Source of the DNA: Sva-07 sp963717385
GTDB lineage: Bacteria; Actinomycetota; Acidimicrobiia; Acidimicrobiales; Ilumatobacteraceae
NCBI GenBank assembly: GCA_963717385.1
Contig: CAVQWE010000014.1
Span: forward strand, 1 to 28,830
Direction of reading: 5' to 3'
Length of the DNA stretch: 28,830 bases
Position 1 is the stretch's first letter. Every line of letters starts with the position of its first letter. The position numbers were made by a program, and so were the translations under genes. This document shows, in pieces, positions 22,000 to 28,830 of this stretch. Below the pieces are notes generated by a model. It saw nothing but the letters and a program-made list of their open reading frames with translations. It was not told the origin of the DNA and did not search any database.

Positions 22000-23754
22000 T
22001 CACTCGTCGGCGATGGACATCGCTGTGAAGTAGATCAGTGCGCCCGGTGTGCCGTTGCCGAGCGATCCGGTCGGCAGGGTCCAGTTGTCGATGCCGCGGA
22101 TGTTCTCGTTCGCGGCGACCAAGGTCGCTGTTCCACCTGAATACCACACCGGCGCCTGCTCGTTGATCCTGACGTTGATCTTCGAGTAGAGCTCCTTGCG
22201 CTCTTCGAAGTCGTCGGTCTGGATCGCCTCTTCGGCCCAGCCGAACGCCTCGGGATCGAACCAGTTCGGGAAGTTCGACACCGACACTGCCGGATCGGTC
22301 AGGAACGGGTTGAGCGATGTGCTCGGGTCGCCTTCACCGCTCCAACGCCAGCAGTGCGCCTTGTGTTCGTCGGCGATGGCGTTGTTGATGTGGGTCGCCT
22401 GATCGAACTGCGTCAAGGTCACGTTGACCAGCTCGGAACCGGACCACACCTGTTCGAGCACCTGCATCGCGGCGATCAACGTCGGGTCGGGCGGACACGA
22501 CAGTTCGACGTCGATCTTGTCGCCGGGCGCCTTGCCGTCGGATCGGGCCGGATCGTTGATGTACTCGGTCAGCAAGCCGGTCCCCACTTCGAAGTCGAAC
22601 TCGGGGTAGGTGTCGGCGGCTTCCTGCGTCCAGAACGGGCTGTCGGCGGAGAACCACTGCGTGTTCGGCAGCGAGATCCCTTCGCCGCCGAGCGCAGCGA
22701 TCACCGTCTGCTGGTCGTTCAGGTGGTTGAGGCCGCGGCGCACCCGAAGATCGTCGAACGGGGCCACGGCGGTGTTGAACATGCCACCGCCGGTGTTGTT
22801 GCCCTGGAACTCGTAGAGGTTGATTCCACTGACCTCCCGCGCATCTCGAATCGTGCCCTGTCGGCGGGTCTCGATCAGGTTGACGGTGCCCGACACCAAG
22901 GCGTCGATACGTGTTCCCTCGTCGGGAATCGGACGGAAGGCGACCGAGTCGAGGTAGGGCAGTTGATCGCCGTTGTCCGCAGTGCGCCAGTAGTTGTCGT
23001 TGCGCACCACGATCGTCTCGTTGTCGAAGTCACGCTTCTCCATCACGAACGGACCGGTGCCGACCGGATTGGCGCTGAAGCCGTCGGCGTTCGAGATGGC
23101 CTCGCCAGGCTCGAACACGTAGCCGAGCGACACCAAGCTGAGGCTGGAAGGGAACGCGGAGTTCGGCGAGCCGAGCGTGTAGGTCACCGTCAGATCATCG
23201 ACGGCCTCGACGCTGAGCAGCTGATTCGTTGCGATCAGCCCCGACGAGATCGCCCCCGTCTGCTGGATGGCGAACATGTCGACGAGCGTCTGCGAGGTGA
23301 GCGGCACGCCGTTGTGGAACGTGATGTCCGGTCGCAGTGTCAGGGTCCACACCGTGAAGTCGTCGTTCGGTTCGATCGACTCGGCCAGGTATCCCTCGTA
23401 GACACCGTCGGCGTTCTGCTGCATCAGCACGTCGTAGAACGTGCGAGCGATGTTCACACACGGCTCGGCGCAACCGTCCTCCCACGGCCGAAAGCCGTTG
23501 GCCTCGGCTTCGAGACCCATGGTGAGCGTCCCGCCGTAGACGGGCGTGTCGGTCTCGGCTGCCACAGTGGTCTCGACCTCGCCGTCGGTGACCGGCGTGG
23601 TCGACTCCGAGTCGGCGTCGTCGGTCGTGACCGTTTCGGAGCCGTCCTCTCCGGTGGTGCCGTCGGACGAACTGTCGTCGCTCCCGCACGATGCTGCCGT
23701 GAAGGCAAGTACCAATGGAATGGCCAGAGCACTGACCAATCGTCGCTGACGCAT
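22000..23754 (-). CDS. ABC transporter solute-binding lipoprotein, family 5 (peptide/nickel type)
   Basis: 584 residues from the ATG at 23754, with GGGGG 6 nt before it. It has a signal peptide with lipobox FTAASC, the acylated Cys near residue 23, then a Ser/Thr/Asp/Glu-rich linker to about residue 65. The SBP_bac_5 domain starts TPVYGGTLTMGLEAE, with the family feature LRPDITFHNGVPLTSQTLVDMF and NPVGTGPFVMEKRDF. Such proteins capture oligopeptides or other small ligands outside the membrane. No permease or ATPase gene is adjacent, so it is an orphan in this window. A promoter with a possible operator lies in the 94-bp gap behind it. Confidence 0.93.
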   Translation of the reverse strand: MRQRRLVSALAIPLVLAFTAASCGSDDSSSDGTTGEDGSETVTTDDADSESTTPVTDGEVETTVAAETDTPVYGGTLTMGLEAEANGFRPWEDGCAEPCVNIARTFYDVLMQQNADGVYEGYLAESIEPNDDFTVWTLTLRPDITFHNGVPLTSQTLVDMFAIQQTGAISSGLIATNQLLSVEAVDDLTVTYTLGSPNSAFPSSLSLVSLGYVFEPGEAISNADGFSANPVGTGPFVMEKRDFDNETIVVRNDNYWRTADNGDQLPYLDSVAFRPIPDEGTRIDALVSGTVNLIETRRQGTIRDAREVSGINLYEFQGNNTGGGMFNTAVAPFDDLRVRRGLNHLNDQQTVIAALGGEGISLPNTQWFSADSPFWTQEAADTYPEFDFEVGTGLLTEYINDPARSDGKAPGDKIDVELSCPPDPTLIAAMQVLEQVWSGSELVNVTLTQFDQATHINNAIADEHKAHCWRWSGEGDPSTSLNPFLTDPAVSVSNFPNWFDPEAFGWAEEAIQTDDFEERKELYSKINVRINEQAPVWYSGGTATLVAANENIRGIDNWTLPTGSLGNGTPGALIYFTAMSIADE

Positions 23755-23787
23755 GAAGACCCCCATCTCCAAAGTTCTCTCTTCGGC

Positions 23788-23816
23788 ACTGTGCCGACCG
23801 TCACACTGAATCACAA
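23788..23816 (-). promoter_or_regulatory. Promoter of the solute-binding protein gene
   Basis: On the minus strand TTGTGA (23816-23811), a 17-nt spacer, and CACAGT (23793-23788). This gives an expected leader of about 25-30 nt before the ATG, consistent with a Shine-Dalgarno start. The imperfect inverted repeat CACTGTG-N8-CACACTG at 23787-23808 overlaps the spacer and -10, a possible operator. Confidence 0.45.
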
Positions 23817-23848
23817 GCGAACAAGTGGAGGCGAGTCGGAGCGTCACC

Positions 23849-26323
23849 TCAGAGGAATCGTTTGCGCTCCAACCAGTGCAGCGCGAAGAAGCCCCAGATC
23901 GGCGGCGTGTAGAACGTGGCGAGGCGATACAGGATCACAGCGGCGAATGCTGCCTCAGCGGAGACGCCGAACGAGGTGAGCCCAAAAATGAGGCCGCCCT
24001 CGGCCACCCCGATACCACCGGGCACCGGGAGCAACCCGGCCAGCAGCGATACCGCCATGTTGATGAACAACAGCTCGTGCAGGGGCAGCGAATAACCGAA
24101 CGCCTCCACCATGAGCCCGAGTGCGAATGCGAACAGCAACTCGGCCATCAGGTTGCCGCCGAACAGCATGGCGAGGCGACGAGGCGACCGCAGGCCCCGC
24201 AGCACTCCGAATGCCTCCGTCGCCGTGCGCCGAACGGCACCGATCACCGACCTGCGAAGCCGCGGCACCGCCAGGATCACGATCACCACCGCGGCGACGA
24301 TCATCGCCACGATCACCACGATCCGAACCGCCGCCCAGGCCGGACCGCTGACGTCGACGTCGAGCGACAACGAACTGAACAGCAGGAGCGATCCCAGCAA
24401 CGCTGCTTGCACGATGAAACCACTGACTCCGTCGAGCGCCCCGGTGGCAACTGCTGCGCTGGGTGGGACCCCTTGGCGTTGGAAGAAGCGGACGTTCACC
24501 GCGATGCGGGCAGCCGCCGAGGGTATGGCGAGGTTGACGTAGGAAATCGCCAACTGCAGCGCGTACACCGGGCCGAGCGGCAACGGAATCGGTGCTGCAC
24601 CGAGCGTTGACACCGCCTGGGCCACTCGTGGCAGCTGAGCGACCACGAAGCCGAGCACCAGAAGCCAGACCACGGCGTCCTGCAGCGAATCGACGAACTC
24701 GGCAAGGTCGAAGCCCGCCGACGCGGAGATCAGAATGACCACGGCCAGTGCCGGCAGCGCGATCCTGACGACGGACCCGAGGCTGAATCGGCGCATCTGG
24801 ATCAGATCGGGGGCCTCGACACCGCTTGCTTCGGCGATCTGGTTTCGCAGGTCGTCGAGGTCGATGTCGAGGACCTTCAGCATCTTGCGCTGGTTGGGGG
24901 TGAGCGCCGTCGGCTGCAGATACGGCAACAGGTGTTGGATCTGCTCGGCCGTTCGGTGCACGACCATCTCCTCGAGCGCCCGGTCGCGACCCACCAGACC
25001 GACGGTGGTGACGAAGGTCTGAACGTGGTCGCTGCGGAGTTGTGCGTCCGTCGGCGCCACCGTTGCCCCTTGGAAGTCGACGAGTCCGAGCCGATCGGCG
25101 TCGAGCACGAGGTGGTCCTCGCCGATCTGGCCGTGTGCGATCCCGTTGGCGTGGAGTCGGTCGACGAGGTCCCACAGCTCGCGACTCCTCTGCGACCCAT
25201 CGTCGGCGAACACGGGGTCGGGTGGCCCGTCCTTGCAGTCGATGGTTTCCCAGCGATCCGGATCGACGACCGGCACCCCGGTTCGGCGAAGGACGAGCAC
25301 CGCGTCATCGGTCGACGTCGCTCCCGCAGTGACGACGGCGTCGGTGGCGATCCCTGCTTGCGCGGCGAGCAGGGTGAGAAGCCCTTCGTGCTCGACCTGG
25401 CGGAGCCGACCGAAACCGACCGGCGAGCCGGGCTCGCGGAGCCAGATGGTTCGCGCCACCGTCGACAACAGCGCCGAATCGTGCGCGTCGCGTCCGTACA
25501 ACCTCACGACGAGCGACGCACCGTCGGTTCCGACGGCGTCGACAGCGAAATGACCTGCACGTTGGCGGCTGGCAACACCGAGTTCGGTGATGTCCACGTT
25601 CATGTCGACCAGGGCGGCGCGAACCACGTCGAGGCTCGGCCGTCCAGCGCTGGAACCGACGATCAGGTGCACCAGTGCGGCTGCACCGGCCCCGGACAGC
25701 ACGGCGGCGATCACGCCCGTGATCGATGTCGCTCCGAGCGCAACCGTTGCCAGAGCGCCAAGCGCAATCAGGACCGAACCCGCCCGGCGCGCCGGGCGAA
25801 CCAGGTGAGGGGCCGCAGTGATGAGCAGGGCTGAGGCGATTCCCAACCTTGCGGACGGGAAGACCGGCGGTGGCTCGATGTCGTCGATCAAGAGCGCGAA
25901 GTCCGGCCACACCCCGTTGACGATGCGCGCCACGAGCAACCACGACAAGATGCCCACCGAGATCGCCAGCAGCATGTCGCGCCCGATCTTCCAACGACCG
26001 CGAGCAAACGTTGCGGCGAGGACGACGACCCCCCAGATGATCGGCAGGTCGGCGAGGACCTGCCACATGCCGATCAACGCGCTCGGGAGAGCGGCGAGGA
26101 AGTCGGTGATCGCCCGCGAGAAGCCCGGCTCGGGAACAGCGATCAGGCTGATCGCGGCAACACCAGCCAACGAGAGCACGAGCAAGATGACGTCGGTGGC
26201 GCGGCGCGCCCGCGGTTGGTCGCCGACGGTCGCGAACAAGAGAAAACCCCGCCGGAACCGATGCGCCATCTCGGCGGTGCGGTTGGCGGCGTCAGCGACT
26301 GGCGTCACGGTGTCGTCGTGCAT
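23849..26323 (-). CDS. Multi-domain membrane protein: TM region, pseudokinase, UPF0104/LPG-synthase-type TM domain
   Basis: 824 residues from the ATG at 26323. Residues about 35-245 hold several hydrophobic segments. Residues about 250-480 form a cytoplasmic kinase-like fold (SLVVRLYGRDA at the lysine strand, then the loop HGQIGEDH and LGLVDFQGA). The kinase loop HxDxxxxN reads His397, Gln399, His404, so catalytic Asp and Asn are lost, and DFG is Asp416-Phe-Gln-Gly. The C-terminal 330 residues are a UPF0104 region with many helices, including AISYVNLAIPSAAARIAVNVRFF and LLPVPGGIGVAEGGL, the hallmark of MprF-type lysyl-PG flippases. No aminoacyltransferase domain is present. It is likely a lipid flippase or transporter regulated through the pseudokinase. 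Confidence 0.85.
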   Translation of the reverse strand: MHDDTVTPVADAANRTAEMAHRFRRGFLLFATVGDQPRARRATDVILLVLSLAGVAAISLIAVPEPGFSRAITDFLAALPSALIGMWQVLADLPIIWGVVVLAATFARGRWKIGRDMLLAISVGILSWLLVARIVNGVWPDFALLIDDIEPPPVFPSARLGIASALLITAAPHLVRPARRAGSVLIALGALATVALGATSITGVIAAVLSGAGAAALVHLIVGSSAGRPSLDVVRAALVDMNVDITELGVASRQRAGHFAVDAVGTDGASLVVRLYGRDAHDSALLSTVARTIWLREPGSPVGFGRLRQVEHEGLLTLLAAQAGIATDAVVTAGATSTDDAVLVLRRTGVPVVDPDRWETIDCKDGPPDPVFADDGSQRSRELWDLVDRLHANGIAHGQIGEDHLVLDADRLGLVDFQGATVAPTDAQLRSDHVQTFVTTVGLVGRDRALEEMVVHRTAEQIQHLLPYLQPTALTPNQRKMLKVLDIDLDDLRNQIAEASGVEAPDLIQMRRFSLGSVVRIALPALAVVILISASAGFDLAEFVDSLQDAVVWLLVLGFVVAQLPRVAQAVSTLGAAPIPLPLGPVYALQLAISYVNLAIPSAAARIAVNVRFFQRQGVPPSAAVATGALDGVSGFIVQAALLGSLLLFSSLSLDVDVSGPAWAAVRIVVIVAMIVAAVVIVILAVPRLRRSVIGAVRRTATEAFGVLRGLRSPRRLAMLFGGNLMAELLFAFALGLMVEAFGYSLPLHELLFINMAVSLLAGLLPVPGGIGVAEGGLIFGLTSFGVSAEAAFAAVILYRLATFYTPPIWGFFALHWLERKRFL

Positions 26324-26333
26324 CAGTTTCTGC

Positions 26334-26474
26334 TCAGTTCCCGGACGTTCGCGACGAGGAAGGCAGCAGGAAGTCCTCGCCCTGGTTGAAACGGACCACC
26401 GGTCCGAACCGTGCGAGCAACGCAGTGGCCGAAACCGCCGCACCGCCCCCTGGCTCGCATTCGGGCTCTGTCAT
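26334..26474 (-). CDS. Tiny ORF just upstream of the flippase gene (leader or remnant)
   Basis: 46 residues, MTEPECEPGGGAA then LLARFGPVVRFNQGEDFLLP, stopping 10 nt before the flippase ATG. The LLAR-x-x-P-V-x-x-F segment resembles the opening of larger proteins that begin with a similar helix-strand, so it may be a truncated gene start. TAGTTT lies 8 nt before the ATG. Translation of it could also set the upstream coupling of the flippase. Evidence is weak. Confidence 0.25.
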   Translation of the reverse strand: MTEPECEPGGGAAVSATALLARFGPVVRFNQGEDFLLPSSSRTSGN

Positions 26475-26563
26475 CGGGTGAGAAACTACCAAGCTGCGGC
26501 ACTTCGAAGGTGGTGGACGCATGCGCCCGCGCGGTGCGGTCGAGCTCGGCGATCCGTCGGGTG

Positions 26564-26790
26564 TCACCCCGCCGTCGCGCCTCGTCGATGCGCACGCTCG
26601 AGCAGGTCCACGACCGTTTGATCATCGATCTGCGTGAAGTCGTCGTACCACTCGCCGACGGAGCGCAGCCAGGGCGGTTGTTCGACACAGACGATCTCGT
26701 CGGCGTCATCGACCAGCGCCTTCACGGAGTCGGGTGCAGCGACCCGTGGCCATCGGGACCGCTTCGACCTGGTTCGCCCACCTGTCGCGG
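26564..26790 (-). pseudogene. Relic of a phosphoribosyltransferase (C-terminal part)
   Basis: Minus-strand frame ending at the TGA 26566-26564 without a start codon. Residues VAAPDSVKALVDDADEIVC, then VEQPPWLRSVGEWYDDF and VVDLLERA, match the C-terminus of the actinobacterial PRTase family found in dormancy regulons (Rv0571c-type), where the order is A-D-E-V-V-C, V-G-x-W-Y-x-D-F and a closing helix. Just upstream, at about 26744, the family sequence continues in another frame (VEAVPMAT), so there is a 1-nt frameshift besides the lost N-terminal part. It directly follows the CBS gene, as if it had been the third gene of that operon. Confidence 0.7.
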
Positions 26791-26799
26791 TGACTGCGA

Positions 26800-27255
26800 T
26801 CAGTCAGCCGGTACCGGCGTTCCTGCGTCGTCGCCGGCGTGTGGGAACATGATCTGGCCGGCGAGCACCTTGGAGACGTCGGAGACCTGCTCGGAGATCA
26901 GCACCATGATGTCGTCGAGCGAGACGATCCCGACCACTCGGTCGTGGTCGACGATCGGAACGCGCCGAACCGCATGATCACGGAACACGTGCAGCAGGGC
27001 ATCGAGGTCGTGACCAGCATCCAAGGCGATGATGCCCATGGTCATCAGACCATCGATCCTCCCATCCATCGGATACTGGTGCGCGACTCCGCGGGTGACG
27101 ATGTCGCGATCGGTCACGATGCCGACCGGGGTGAGTCCATCGACGACGATCACACAACCGACGCCCGAACTCGCCATCAACGTGGCGGTGTCCGTGACGG
27201 TGGCGTCAGCACCGATCACGACGGGTTCTCGTACGGCAAGTTCTGAAACGTTCAT
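26800..27255 (-). CDS. CBS-domain-pair protein (Hrp1-like)
   Basis: 151 residues: two CBS motifs and little else. The first contains VGCVIVVDGLTPVGIVTDRDIV, the second VRRVPIVDHDRVVGIVSLDDIM. Paired CBS domains bind adenosine nucleotides or related ligands in the cytosol; mycobacterial Hrp1 (Rv2626c) is a hypoxia-response member of this size. GAAGGAG lies 6 nt before the ATG, inside the end of the DUF1918 gene, and the ATG overlaps that gene's stop as ATGA, so the two are translationally coupled. The PRTase relic follows at once. Confidence 0.92.
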   Translation of the reverse strand: MNVSELAVREPVVIGADATVTDTATLMASSGVGCVIVVDGLTPVGIVTDRDIVTRGVAHQYPMDGRIDGLMTMGIIALDAGHDLDALLHVFRDHAVRRVPIVDHDRVVGIVSLDDIMVLISEQVSDVSKVLAGQIMFPHAGDDAGTPVPAD

Positions 27256-27461
27256 TGCGACTCCTTCTCAGCCCCGGTCAGATGTTCGACGCGGCAGTCG
27301 ACTCCGGGGAACAGCAAGGTGGCACGACCGGTGTCGTCCCACCGGACCAGGTACGGGGGTCCTCCGTCGACACCGCGTACCCCCTCCACCTTGCCCACAC
27401 GACGAGGCAGACCGATCCGGTGACCCTCGATGATCAATTGGTCCCCAACATTGGCGAACAT
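27252..27461 (-). CDS. DUF1918 protein
   Basis: 69 residues from the ATG at 27461, with AAAGGGGG about 7 nt upstream. The sequence ANVGDQLIIEGHRIGLPRR, then VRGVDGGPPYLVRWDD and LFPGVDCRVEH, is the DUF1918 family pattern, a small SH3-like beta-barrel of unknown function found next to dormancy and stress genes in actinobacteria. A longer frame begins at 27629, but its extra N-terminal 56 residues have no family match and would overlap the DUF1876 gene. First gene of the minus-strand unit with CBS. Confidence 0.88.
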   Translation of the reverse strand: MFANVGDQLIIEGHRIGLPRRVGKVEGVRGVDGGPPYLVRWDDTGRATLLFPGVDCRVEHLTGAEKESQ

Positions 27462-27529
27462 GTGCAGCCCCCCTTTCAGGGTGATCGATGCTTCGAGTTC
27501 GATCGTCTCAGGGGCCCGCCGGACGAGGT

Positions 27530-27552
27530 AGGGGCCAACGTCCTCGGCCCCT
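27530..27552. promoter_or_regulatory. Palindrome between the divergent DUF1918 and DUF1876 genes
   Basis: AGGGGCC (27530-27536), a 9-nt spacer and GGCCCCT (27546-27552) form a perfect 7-bp inverted repeat in the 149-bp divergent region, so it may be an operator for both genes. Resemblance to the mycobacterial DosR box is only partial (about 12 of 20 positions by eye). Confidence 0.4.
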
Positions 27553-27610
27553 GCGAATTGGGTGACGTCCGGCCCTGGTCGCTGGAAGACGATCGTTCGA
27601 AGCTGGAGCC

Positions 27611-27871
27611 ATGGAGAGCTTTCAACCACACGCTTGGACCCTCCGGTTCGAGACCCGTGAAGACATCGACCATTGCGACATGGTCGTGCACCTCGACGCT
27701 GGTGATCGGTCGCTGTCCGGCCACGGACGGTCCCGTCGCAACCCCAGCGATCCTGCGATGCCCCAGGTGGGAGAGGAGTTGGCCGCCGCTCGAGCGCTAC
27801 ACGACCTGGCCAGGCACCTGACCGACGACGCGTGGGCGATGATCGAGTCGTACCCGACGACAGGCGCCTGA
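27611..27871 (+). CDS. DUF1876 protein (Rv1738/Rv2632c-like)
   Basis: 86 residues, ATG at 27611 with CTGGAG upstream. The core HAWTLRFETREDIDHCDMVV, then the strand-turn around LSGHGRSRRNPSDP and the helix VGEELAAARALHDLARHL, matches DUF1876. The DosR-regulon members Rv1738 and Rv2632c belong to it; Rv1738 resembles ribosome hibernation factors in structure, so ribosome or RNA binding in non-growing cells is a reasonable inference. It is divergent from DUF1918 and followed by an inverted repeat and a lipoprotein gene. Confidence 0.92.
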   Translation: MESFQPHAWTLRFETREDIDHCDMVVHLDAGDRSLSGHGRSRRNPSDPAMPQVGEELAAARALHDLARHLTDDAWAMIESYPTTGA

Positions 27872-27904
27872 TCCGCCCGCCGAGACTGCCATTCGCCTGA
27901 GCAA

Positions 27905-27918
27905 CGGGACCAGTCCCG
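27905..27918. promoter_or_regulatory. Inverted repeat CGGGAC-CA-GTCCCG
   Basis: A 6-bp perfect inverted repeat with a 2-nt centre, between DUF1876 and the lipoprotein gene, 32 bp before the latter. It recalls the GGGAC/GTCCC halves of the DosR box, but the DosR spacing between them is 4 nt. The short loop makes a terminator less likely than a protein site. Confidence 0.35.
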
Positions 27919-27950
27919 CGTCAGACGGTCGATCGCGAGGAGGTACCGCC

Positions 27951-28830
27951 GTGAGACCGACATGGTTGACATGTGGAGCAGCCGCAGCACTGCTGTTGGG
28001 AGCTGCCGGTTGCGGGAGGCCGTATCTGCATGCAGTGGACGACGGAACCTATGGCGCCCTGATCCCGACGACCGAGCAGTGGGCCGACGCAGGGTCGGAG
28101 GCGATCCCGGGCGGATTCGCCGCTCTCAGCGCCGACGGCTCGGATCGTGTGGTGGTGCGGATCGAGGGCGACACGGTCAGTTTCGAGTTGGACGGCGAGG
28201 CGGCTGTGACCCGGACGGTGGTGGAACGCCGCGCCATCTCGGACCGTGAGGGCTCGGGCCCGTTCAGGGCCGAGACCCAGGTGCTGGCCCTGGGCGACGA
28301 GCCGTTGATCCTGGGCTCGTTGAGAGTGAGCGAGCCAGTGATCTGGTTTGCCGGCGGCGACGAGAGCTCCACGGTGGTCGCGATCAAACCGTGGGACCCC
28401 GAAGAACGTGGTCCGACCGTGCAGTGCGCTGCCGAGGACGAGCAGTGCCTGGAGTTGCCGGTCGGCGAGACGCTGGTCGGGAACCCGATCGGCGAATACA
28501 CCGACATGAACGAGCCCGGTTCCGAGCAGAACCCGGTGAGCCGCATCCGGGTGACCGCCACGGAGGTCGTGTACACCCTCGACACCGGGGAGGAAGTTCG
28601 CGTCAGCCGAGACGAGGAGGCCATTGTCCGGGCGTGTGCACTCCGGGAGTCGTCGTTGTGGCCGGTCCCAGCCGAGGTTGTTGTCGGCCTCGACGACCCC
28701 GTACTCGCGGAGACCAGCTGTCCCCTGCCGTCCGGCGAGCCACCCAGCCTGACCGTCATGGAACGGGGCGCGCTGCCAGTGCTTGCGCCGCTGGCGCCGC
28801 AGTGGGGCGGGCAGTGGTGCCAGCCCGGGC
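27951..28830 (+). CDS. Secreted lipoprotein, 3' end outside the window
   Basis: An open frame from the GTG at 27951 to the window edge (293 codons). The ribosome site GAGGAGGT with a 6-nt spacer is the best in the window. The signal peptide starts VRPTWLTCGAAAALLLGAAGC; the LGAAGC lipobox puts the acylated Cys near residue 21. The rest is a strand-rich, acidic, cysteine-poor extracellular domain with repeated VVVRIEGDTVSFELDG-like strands and pairs of cysteines (VQCAAEDEQCLEL) that may form a disulfide. No family is recognised. It follows DUF1876 on the same strand after 79 bp. Confidence 0.85.
   Translation, partial: MRPTWLTCGAAAALLLGAAGCGRPYLHAVDDGTYGALIPTTEQWADAGSEAIPGGFAALSADGSDRVVVRIEGDTVSFELDGEAAVTRTVVERRAISDREGSGPFRAETQVLALGDEPLILGSLRVSEPVIWFAGGDESSTVVAIKPWDPEERGPTVQCAAEDEQCLELPVGETLVGNPIGEYTDMNEPGSEQNPVSRIRVTATEVVYTLDTGEEVRVSRDEEAIVRACALRESSLWPVPAEVVVGLDDPVLAETSCPLPSGEPPSLTVMERGALPVLAPLAPQWGGQWCQPG

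Noticed and set aside
27527..27546. True DosR box in the DUF1918/DUF1876 divergent region
   Set aside because: Only about 12 of 20 consensus positions agree by eye and the symmetric centre is lost. It was kept only as an unnamed palindrome.

Overview
High-GC DNA with start-to-stop packed genes, DUF222/HNH and FtsX-type genes, many GTG starts and a DUF1918/DUF1876/CBS cluster points to an actinobacterium. The flavour is that of the deep Acidimicrobiia (Ilumatobacter-like) rather than Streptomyces or Mycobacterium, but this is an inference from gene content only. No rRNA, tRNA, CRISPR array, integrase or transposase was seen.

Layout. 1-5.6 kb: start of a small membrane protein, an SRPBCC-like protein, a D-lactate dehydrogenase-type enzyme, a tiny proline/lysine repeat ORF, a serine hydrolase broken by a 1-nt frameshift, then a minus-strand group of MalY/PatB C-S lyase, a 39-aa ORF and an internally deleted hotdog thioesterase, and a YdeI/DUF1801 protein. 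5.6-10 kb: a DHA2 drug exporter divergent from an HxlR regulator with an SCP2-like tail, a DUF222-HNH nuclease, and a pirin. 10-14.7 kb: a large cyclase/NB-ARC-type ATPase regulator convergent with endonuclease III across a perfect 53-bp palindrome. An SDR and a small membrane protein follow, bracketed by a 61-bp direct repeat made from the 5' end of nth.

14.8-19.7 kb: a minus-strand unit of inositol-monophosphatase-like enzyme, 886-aa FtsX-type permease and two ABC ATPases. One ATPase carries an AbrB-like tail. 19.75-21.9 kb: a plus-strand unit of two unknown proteins and a stand-alone LanC-like protein whose predicted zinc ligands are three cysteines. 22-26.3 kb: an orphan family-5 solute-binding lipoprotein and a multi-domain membrane protein (membrane region, pseudokinase, UPF0104/LPG-synthase-type flippase region). 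26.5-27.9 kb: a dormancy/stress-type cluster (PRTase relic, CBS-pair protein, DUF1918, DUF1876). The window ends inside a secreted lipoprotein gene.

A recurring theme is promoter grammar. Many genes lack a Shine-Dalgarno sequence but have a TAnnnT hexamer ending 6 nt (sometimes 7-9) before the start codon, as expected for leaderless transcripts. This pattern was used to choose several starts and to support one very small ORF.
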